Source: Dunaliella salina (lineage: Eukaryota > Chlorophyta > Chlorophyceae > Chlamydomonadales > Dunaliellaceae). Taken from it: a stretch of 10,527 nucleotides of DNA. The position numbers were made by a program, and so were the translations under genes. The notes under the pieces were generated by a model, which worked only from the letters and a program-made list of their open reading frames with translations, was not told where the DNA came from and ran no database searches. The first letter of the stretch is position 1. Each line of letters opens with the position of its first letter. Of the stretch, positions 1 through 6,008 are shown in pieces. The stretch is from the NCBI GenBank assembly GCA_002284615.2, contig MU069615.1, forward strand, positions 354,961-365,487. Reading direction: 5' to 3'.

Positions 1-75
1 GGTGTCAGGGTGGTCTAGGCCAAGAACATGCTGCCAAGACGCTTGGCTCTCTCGAGGAAACCCCGGTCCCGCCCG
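1..75 (-). pseudogene. Decayed TPR exon, partial at window edge
   Basis: Seen: on the minus strand one frame reads F-P-R-E-S-Q-A-S-W-Q-H-V-L-G-L-D-H-P-D-T and stays open to the window edge. This lines up with the LFRESLTSRQ...LGxNHPxT core of the two 126-bp exons of the TPR gene at 6197-6322 and 6548-6673, and the DNA is also clearly related. Odd points: the conserved Arg after the TS/AS position is Trp, the GKLxEAEV beginning is scrambled into a G/C-rich stretch, and no AG acceptor sits where the other exons have one. Inference: this is a relic of a paralogous TPR gene that continues to the left of the window. It could still be a diverged functional exon if its acceptor lies elsewhere. Confidence 0.6.
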
Positions 76-245
76 TAAGACCGTGAGGGGGGGGGAAGGC
101 ACCTTAGGTTTTTCCAGTATTGTATTAGATTTCTTAAACTGTTTGAATTTATCTATTAAAGAAGGTATAGAAAAATCCACCATTCAAGTACAAATGAATT
201 GCATAGAATTTTCTTAAGAGTTTATGTATTAAAAGGAAAAGGAAA

Positions 246-275
246 TTTTGTAAATTGTCTTAGAAATTTACAAAA
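246..275. repeat. Perfect 11-bp inverted repeat (hairpin)
   Basis: TTTTGTAAATT and AATTTACAAAA are exact reverse complements separated by 8 bases. It lies in an A/T-rich stretch (76-398) in which I see no gene. It is not followed by anything that suggests a function. Confidence 0.6.
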
Positions 276-398
276 CCAGGAGGCCCCAGTCTGCATAACT
301 TTTGGACGCCACGTGTCAATCCGAATAAAATCTAAATATTCGGAATTTTGAGATTGAGAGCTATCAATTGGTATATATATGGGGGTCCAATCGGAGAG

Positions 399-1012
399 GG
401 TCGGGGGTTGTGGGTGGCTGAGGGGGGTTCCGACTTTTTGCAGAATTTTTCTGAGCCACTCCTACAGGATTATAAGCAAACCATCGGATTCCTCATTAGG
501 AACTGTCAATTGGCACCCTCTTTGGAGAAATTGGGTAAAGGGGGGGGGGTCTCTGTGCGTGAATCAGAGTCAGTGCCACATGCCCAAGGTGTAGGCTGCT
601 GGGGGTGTAAAGGCAAACATGTAGCAAACAAACCCAAACTTCCATGATAGAGACAAAGTATTACACTTTCTGAAAGTATAAATTAATATTTTTATTACAG
701 TAATAAGTCATTGCATGGTGAAGTGAAGTCGGAAGTTCAATTTATGAACTCGCAAGCCAGTTGTAGGTGCCTGGAGGGGCAGGTTTGCATGGGCGTCCAT
801 TCCACAGTTTTTGCCCCATAACTTTGCTCCAACCCAACATTTGATTGCGATTGGTATGCAGGTGGACGCGGAATTTAAAGAGGAGCAGATTGGTACCCTT
901 TTCGTCTGGATTGGGGCACTGGAAGGGGGGTTTTGGGGGTGGTGGGTGGGTCAGGGGGGTCCCGCCCAAAATTTTGACATGACGTCCTCTACTTTTTATT
1001 TTTCACCCTCCT
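399..1012 (+). repeat. Dispersed repeat, copy 1
   Basis: This stretch is collinear with 5038-5622 in the same orientation. By eye the two are roughly three-quarters identical, with many small gaps. The best-matching block is 706-800 against 5310-5402 (TTGCATGGTGAAGT ... GCATGGGCGTCC). The motif GATTGGYACCCTYTTTG or a close form occurs twice within the copy (about 507-526 and 888-906) and at the matching places in copy 2. Copy 1 carries an extra A/T-rich segment around 655-700. No reading frame is shared in full between the copies, so it looks non-coding. I cannot assign a known repeat family. Confidence 0.75.
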
Positions 1013-1096
1013 GACAAAACTAAAAAAAAGAACTAAAAAAAGTTATAGATTTGTGTCCTATGAAAAGAAAACAGACGTATTAAATATTGACTATTA

Positions 1097-1677
1097 CAGT
1101 AGGTTCACGATAACTTCGTAAATTAAATAATTATTTGGCCCAAAAACAAAATCTTACGAAATGAAAAAAATAATTCATGGTCCCCAAATACGAAGTGTTA
1201 CGAAGTGGAGACGAAGTGCAAAATAATAGAATTTGCTGAAAGTGGTAGGATATAGGAAAGATGGCACAGCGGCAGCGGAAGATAGGGAACTTCTTCACTC
1301 CCCTTACCCAGCCTGCTGCTTTCAGCCAGGCAAACAGCAAGATGAGCATGTCAAAGGGCAACATCAGGCCCATGCCAGCGAGTAGGGGTCCCGGACGTCC
1401 TCCAGGTGAGCAGCGCAAAGGACAGCTGTCACAGAGTTCACGCTGGACTGTGCATGATCAATCTTCCTCTCTCCCTCCCTCCTCCTGGATACAATGCTCT
1501 GGTTTGGTGAAAGACTGCAGTTGGGGGAGTTCCAAAGCAGCTGCTGCACGGCCTTCTCACTGCTGGGACGAAATGCTTTTGCCACCACAAAATTATGCTG
1601 CAGAAAATATGAAGTGGTACGAAGTGTTACAAAGTCAAAAAAAAATACCCCGGTATGAAGTAATCGTGAACCTACTG
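1097..1677. mobile_element. Non-autonomous DNA transposon with TA target site (Tc1/mariner/pogo-like)
   Basis: Seen: the left end reads CAGTAGGTTCACGAT followed by A-ACTTC-G-TA. The right end, reverse-complemented, gives the same 24 bases with two differences. Both ends are bordered by TA (1095-1096 and 1678-1679). Ends starting CAGT with a TA duplication are known from the Tc1/mariner and pogo group. Inside each end lie clusters of the 9-mer TACGAAGTG and near copies (about 1190-1220 and 1606-1640), possibly transposase-binding sites. At 581 bp it has no room for a full transposase. It holds the start of a gene (1261-1612) that may be left from the parent element or captured from the host. 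Confidence 0.8.
1261..1612 (+). CDS. Candidate two-exon ORF in transposon: PIP-box and AT-hook-like N-terminus
   Basis: Seen: the ATG at 1261 has A at -3 and G at +4. The first 48 codons begin M-A-Q-R-Q-R-K-I-G-N-F-F-T-P, and Q-R-K-I-G-N-F-F fits the PCNA-interacting PIP-box consensus Qxx(I/L/M)xx(F/Y)(F/Y) exactly. They end in R-G-P-G-R-P-P, which is AT-hook-like. A good donor (CCAG|GTGAGC, 1405/1406) follows, and a pyrimidine-rich tract precedes an acceptor ACTGCAG at 1520. Splicing the 115-base intron keeps the frame (phase 1) and gives 30 further codons ending at TGA 1610-1612, about 78 residues in all. Without splicing, the frame runs to 1755, through the right element end. Function is unknown. 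Inference: the first exon of the parent transposase or of a captured replication-associated gene. The second exon resembles nothing I know. Confidence 0.4.
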
Positions 1678-1679
1678 TA

Positions 1680-2040
1680 TATAAAATATATATTCTATCT
1701 AGAGGGGCTCCGCCGGCCCAAAATTCGCTTACAATTTTATTGTCATTTTGACTAATCTTGTAGTATTCCCGTGATGTTCTAACTTTCCCTGGAGACCTTT
1801 CCCTACACCTTTGCAGCCTGCCTTAAACAGTTGTTCTTCTTACACCTAGCCCTTCATTCCACTTGGAGTTGCTTTTTTCCTCCTTGCTCCAAACTTCGTC
1901 TTTCCAAATTGGCACTGCGCGTGTGAAACAGTCATACAAGGAAGGCCACCGGGATAACAGGGATACTGAATACAAAAAACAGCACTCCACAGCTGCTTTG
2001 ACACATGCAAGTTTGTCTAACTCCATGTGACGTTCATGGT
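1680..2040. other. Unassigned stretch
   Basis: No convincing coding region, RNA gene or repeat boundary is visible between the TA-flanked element and the repeat cluster. The open frames are short and overlap on both strands, as expected by chance at this composition. Confidence 0.5.
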
Positions 2041-2690
2041 GTAAGCAGTCTTGACTGTCGGTATGGAAAGACAACACACAATCAGAAAGACATAACCCGC
2101 ATCAGCTGTTCCCCTTCCTCTCACACCAGCGGACTTTTAGGAAGCTTCTTGATTCCATGCTTCTCGTCTACCGGCACTCCGTATGCATGACAGTCACACA
2201 ATTAACTGCAAGAAAGGCATGAAGCTGATAGTGGAAGCAGTCTTGACTGTCGGCATGGAAGGACAGCACACAAGCAAGCAAGACCTAAACACCACAGCAG
2301 ACCTCCTTGACTCCATGATCCTCGTCAATCGGGACGCCAAACATGCATGCATGACAGTCAGGACAGAAGAAGAAGGAGGCAAACAAGAAAGACCTGAACC
2401 GCATCAGTTGTTACCTTTCCTCCACCACACCAACATGCCCTCTCGCGCCTCTTTGACTACAAGCTCCTTCTCAACCAGCACTCCACATGCATGCAAACGC
2501 AAACATGACAGTCACACAAACAACTACAGGGGCCAGGCTTGACCTTGTTGCAATTTGTCAACCTGGAAAACCTGACAGACTAGGACACGAGGCTTACTAG
2601 GATTTCTCCTTACTCACCTTGACAGCTTTGACTGCATGCTCCTTGTCGGTCACCACCACACGAATCCTTGCTAACACTTCATTTCAGGTT
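2041..2690 (-). repeat. Cluster of degenerate tandem repeats, period about 145-190 bp
   Basis: A core resembling ACTCCATGMTCCTCGTCAA with a following CATGCATGACAGTCA recurs at about 2150-2200, 2308-2360, 2450-2515 and (weaker) 2626-2660. A second block, AAGCAGTCTTGACTGTCGGYATGGAA, recurs at 2043 and 2235. A third, CCGCATCAGYTGTT, recurs at 2097 and 2399. On the minus strand each core can be read as a short peptide close to V-P-V-D-E-K-H-G-V-K: VPVDEKHGIKK, VPIDEDHGVKE, VLVEKELVVKE and VVTDKEHAVKA. Some are followed by GT dinucleotides in donor-like context, the best being GTCAAG|GTGAGT at about 2615. The array may therefore be a decayed multi-exon gene of repeated modules. No intact ORF joins them. 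Confidence 0.55.
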
Positions 2691-2950
2691 GCGCTAAAAA
2701 AGAACATGACGAAACATGCATTCATTTGTTCTGATGACCCTCTTCGCCGGCCCTCCATGCGGCCACGGAAATCCGACCAGCACCTTCCGCCGCGAAGCGC
2801 AGCAGGTAAGGTCCAGGAACCCTGAATAGTCATTCCGTCCAGTTTTTGTGCAAAACAGTTGAAGCGCAGGCGCGGAATTCCCGTCCAAAGTGCGTCAAAC
2901 CGAATCGGTTGATTCCAGGACATCACAAACTTCTGTTGGAAATTTGGGTA
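2615..2950 (-). repeat. Repeat family copy A (left arm of large foldback)
   Basis: The reverse complement begins TACCCAAATTTCC at 2950 and matches copy B (3048-3390) over its whole length, including ACTTTGGACGGGAATTC, CAAAAACTGGA and ATTCAGGGTTCCTGGA. It also matches copy C (4317 onward). Its outer end grades into the 2041-2690 repeat cluster. A frame in A and B can be read as ALWTGIxRLR...QGSWT. However, the differences between A and B fall mostly on amino-acid-changing positions, which argues against a selected protein. Confidence 0.75.
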
Positions 2951-3047
2951 TAAAAGAGTTATACGCTATAACAGGATATTCTTATATTCTATTTCAAAAC
3001 AAAAATTCCGAAATATTCTTCAGGGGACTATAATGATTAATTCAATT

Positions 3048-3390
3048 TACCCAAATTTCCAAGGAATTTGTGATGTCCCAAAACCAACCGAAATAGTTTG
3101 AGCGCACTTTGGACGGGAATTCTGCGCCTGCGCCTCAAGTGTTTTAGACAAAAACTGGAGGGAATTGATATTCAGGGTTCCTGGACTTTCCTTGCCGACT
3201 TTTCACGGCGGGAGGTGCCAGTCAAATTCAGTGGCTGTCCGTGCGCATGGAGGGCGGACAAGGGTGGAGTGAGGTCCTTTTCACTTGAGCTCCTCTTCGA
3301 ACAGCATGAATTCATGCCAGTCCACTCCTACTCCCAGAGGATGATTTGGAGACCAACAAGGAGCATGGAGCACAGGGTCAAAAATTGTCG
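3048..3390 (+). repeat. Repeat family copy B (right arm of large foldback)
   Basis: This is the inverted partner of copy A, and 97 bases (2951-3047) separate their shared termini. It includes the sequence around ACAAGGAGCATGGAGCACAGG (3354-3376), which matches the reverse complement of the 2626-2660 core. Together with A it would fold into a stem of about 340 bp. It may be two adjacent insertions facing each other or one foldback element. Confidence 0.75.
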
Positions 3391-3479
3391 CAATCACACA
3401 CAGCGTGCACATTACTTATTGTTAAAAACGTGTCAAGGTGTTGTTTTAGCGGATGGTCAAAAAAGAGGGGGTGTAGTAG

Positions 3480-3571
3480 TTTGCGTCCGCGGTGAAAGGC
3501 AAGTACAGGACCAAAAAAAAAACACTGTGTGTTCGTCTGCGGTGAAAGGAAACGGAGAACCAAGGACCAAA
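3480..3571. repeat. Short direct repeat, about 40 bp
   Basis: TGCGTCCGCGGTGAAAGG...GGACCAAAAA (3481-3518) and TCGTCTGCGGTGAAAGG...GGACCAAAAA (3532-3571) are near-copies. The rest of 3391-3787 is increasingly A/T-rich, and I see no gene in it. Confidence 0.55.
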
Positions 3572-3787
3572 AATCGAAAGCGAAATTTGGGACAGCGGGT
3601 AGATTAATTGTAAAGCATGAACTATTTTGGTAGTGTTAAAACTTTAATAGTAATAGTATATATTTGAAAACATACATACACAAGAAAAAGAATCAAAAAC
3701 ATACATTTAAGTTGAATTTTAATATAAAATAGATAATCTCACCGGTTTATTAAAATTGATTTTTTTAATAGGAATTTGTTTAGTATA

Positions 3788-4240
3788 TGGCCAGGCGGGA
3801 AGCCAATGTTGTGTTCGCGTGAATTGCGGGTGAAAAATTTTCCCGGTTTGGGAAATTTGTGGAAATTTTCTTTTTTGCCTAATCAGGCACTTTAATCAAT
3901 TCTGAATGCTCTGCTCTCAGCGCTGGCCCTGATGAGTGCAGAGGTGCGAGACGTCTCTGAAGTCAAGTGCGCATCTCTAACGCTGACCATTACACAGGAG
4001 CAGCCATGATAACCGTCCTACATCGCCTGCTGACGGGCTGTATGTGGGTAGAGAGAGCTCCTGCGGGAAGCACAGTCTGCTTGAAGTTGCATTGCTGGCT
4101 TGCATGAGCGAGGGTGGCTCAATGATTGAAAGTGCCTGATTAGGCAAAAAAATGATTTCCGAATGTTCACAAATTTTTCAAACCGGGAAAAATTTTCACC
4201 TGCGATTCATGCGAACACGATATTGGCTCCCCCCCGGCCA
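3788..4240. mobile_element. 453-bp foldback/MITE-like element with ~120-bp inverted arms
   Basis: The left arm (3788 to about 3908) and right arm (about 4122 to 4240) are inverted copies. They start TGGCCAGGCGGGAAGCCAAT and TGGCCGGGGGGGAGCCAAT and share GTGTTCGCRTGAAT, TTTCCCGGTTTG and TTGCCTAATCAGGCACTTT. A TA stands on each side (3786-3787 and 4241-4242), consistent with a 2-bp TA target duplication, though that is weak evidence alone. The inner ~215 bp contain no ORF of note, so movement would depend on a transposase from elsewhere. Confidence 0.75.
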
Positions 4241-4316
4241 TAAATTGACTAGTTATGCTTTTACTAAAATTTCCCTACATTGAATTTTTTTTAAACAGAT
4301 CCAAACAAAATTATAG

Positions 4317-4800
4317 TACCCACATTTCCAACAGAAATTTGTTAAGTCCTAAACCAACCAATTCGGTTTGAGTAGAGTTTGGACGGGAATAGCGCCTCAT
4401 CCCGGTCGCGTCTGCTCATAACGTTTCGTAGGCAGCTAAATCTTGTGTCTTTACACGTTTGCCAAGTTTCGTGGCGGACGGTGCTGGTTGGATTCTGTGA
4501 CTGCATGAAGGTCAGGTACACGAGAAGGGGCCCTATCACAACAAAAAATTTCCTTATCATGTTGTTTTATCTGTTGATTCGTACTTGATGGGGACAAAGA
4601 TTTGCATCATGGCGATCGATGAGGAGCATGGAGTCGTAGGCATGGAGCCTTTGAGGTTCAGGTTCTTCTTGTTCCGTAACATTCTTCTATTCAGGCGGTG
4701 TCTGCCTTGTTTGTGTAGCTGCTCCTTCATGCATGCAGTGCCAGTTTGCAGGGGTGAATCCAGCAGCATGCTGATTTCTTGATAAGGAAGCTCAAAAGAC
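4317..4800 (+). repeat. Repeat family copy C with attached tandem-repeat core
   Basis: It begins TACCCACATTTCC at 4317 and runs collinear with copy B through CTAAACCAACC and TTTGGACGGGAAT, then follows the outward course of copy A (ATCATGTTGTTTT against AACATGA on the other strand). From about 4590 it continues into a plus-strand version of the 2041-2690 cluster: GGCGATCGATGAGGAGCATG (4612-4631) matches the reverse complement of the 2308-2340 core, and TTGTTTGTGTAGCTGCTCCTT matches the flank at 2255-2280. So C plus its extension is an inverted counterpart of the whole 2041-2950 block. Confidence 0.65.
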
Positions 4801-5037
4801 AAAAGAAAGACAGGATTTCCAATTGGATTTTAAATGGAAAAGCATAAGTTCAGTCTGCGAAGCGTACTGGTGGGACCTCACGGGGGCAGGCTGGACGGCC
4901 TGGTTCAAACTGTAGGCCTAAATTTCACCCCAACTGGTCCCCCCCAAAAAAACGCAGGGCAAAATTTGGGCCAGTGCAAAGAGCCCCTTTTTTTGAATAC
5001 AAACTAAACGTAATAAACTTGAAGTATATACCTTGTC
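4801..5037. other. Unassigned stretch before dispersed repeat copy 2
   Basis: I see no coding region. Short C-rich and A-rich runs around 4938-4955 and a GGGCAAAATTTGGGCC motif near 4958 resemble sequence close to the ends of the dispersed repeat, so the repeat may begin earlier than I drew it. Confidence 0.4.
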
Positions 5038-5622
5038 AGGGGAGGGGGTCAGGGGGGTCTCGACTGTTTGGGACCCCCCCCCGAATGTTTTTGAGCCACT
5101 TCTACAGATCAAAGAATATAAAATATCATCGGATTCCTCAGCTAGAGAGCTGCCGATTGGCACCCTCTTTGAGCAAATTGAGTAAAAGTGGGGGTCTGTG
5201 TGCATGGCTGGGGGTCAGTGCCAAGCGCGCAAGGGTCTGAGCAACAAGGGGTGTGGGGGCGAACATGCAGCAAATCAATCCAAACTCTCAAGACAGTGAC
5301 AATGTATAATGTGTCACTGCATGGTGAAGTCAGAAGGGCAGTTTGTGGACTTGCAAGCCAACAATGGGTGCCTGGATGGCCATGTATGCATGGGCGTCCG
5401 CTGCTCAATTTTTGCAATTTCCGCCTCATAACTCTGCTGCAACTCACTTTTTTGCTGCAGAGAATGTGCAAATGGATGCAGAATTCAAAGAGGAGCGGAT
5501 TGGTACCCTTTTTGTCTGAGTAGGGGCACTGGAAGGGAGGTTTTTGGGTGGGGTGGTCCCTGAGGGGGCCTAGCCCAAAATTTACACATGCCGTCCAGGA
5601 GAATTTTGTCCTTCCCTCCTGC
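5038..5622 (+). repeat. Dispersed repeat, copy 2
   Basis: This is collinear with copy 1 at 399-1012: GAGCCACTTCTACAG, CATCGGATTCCTCA, TGCATGGTGAAGT, GCATGGGCGTCC, AAAGAGGAGCGGATTGGTACCCTTTT (split here at small differences) and TAGCCCAAAATT. The internal motif GATTGGYACCCTYTTTG occurs at 5155-5171 and 5498-5515. In copy 1 a frame reads through the second motif (DAEFKEEQIGTLFVW), but in copy 2 the same frame has a stop right after GTLFV. It is therefore not a conserved coding region. Confidence 0.75.
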
Positions 5623-5973
5623 GTAGACATTTAAATTTTTCTACAGAGATTGAAGGTAGAAAAAGGATTTATTAAACGGGTACGTTGGTAAATTACAACG
5701 TAAAGTTGCAAACTTAAACGAGAAACAAATTCTAAATTCTAAATACATCTGGTTCAATAAATGATTCTTCTTTAAACGCAAAACCTGTCACTGCTTTACA
5801 TATCAATAATATTTGATTTAACGTTTTACAAAGGAGAAAAAACATAAGTCAAGGCTTTAGTATGTCAAAATTTCAAAGATTTATTAAAGATTCAAAAAAA
5901 GATGAATCAAACAAAGAAACTGATTAGGAGAATTCTCAGATGCAGGAGCGCTTCTTCACAAATATACAAAATT
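5623..5973 (-). other. A/T-rich 3' flank of the TPR gene
   Basis: This stretch lies downstream of the TPR gene's stop codon and holds no ORF of note. It should contain the 3' untranslated region. A small hairpin TACGTTG/CAACGTA lies at about 5682-5703. Confidence 0.45.
5880..5885 (-). terminator. Possible poly(A) signal AATAAA
   Basis: AATAAA on the minus strand, about 90 bases past the TPR stop codon. The position suits a polyadenylation signal, but the stretch is A/T-rich and the hexamer also occurs nearby by chance. Confidence 0.35.
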
Positions 5974-6008
5974 TTAAAGGTAGAGGACCTCTGCTTCAAC
6001 CAGCTTGT
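5974..6008 (-). other. TPR gene terminal exon: truncated TPR module
   Basis: It follows acceptor ATGAACAG and completes the split codon as GAC (Asp, where the other modules have Gly). It reads D-K-L-V-E-A-E-V-L-Y-L and stops at TAA. The first 29 bases match the 126-bp modules closely (GAAGCAGAGGTCCTC against GAGGCGGAGGTCCTC). Similarity then ends abruptly at about 5980 in A/T-rich sequence. The duplicated module was evidently cut, and the stop comes from the new flank. Confidence 0.7.

Noticed and set aside
742..1014. Overlapping ORFs on both strands in dispersed repeat copy 1.
   Set aside because: The matching frame in copy 2 is broken by a stop, and both ORFs are rich in runs from G/C homopolymers.
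1947..1966. GGGATAACAGGG resembles the core of the I-SceI homing endonuclease site.
   Set aside because: Only the 12-base core matches and the flanks differ. No intron or homing gene is nearby, so it is most likely chance.
3098..3607. Plus-strand ORF of 169 codons.
   Set aside because: It starts inside repeat copy B and runs into A-rich repeats. Comparison of copies A and B shows mostly amino-acid-changing differences and no domain is recognisable.
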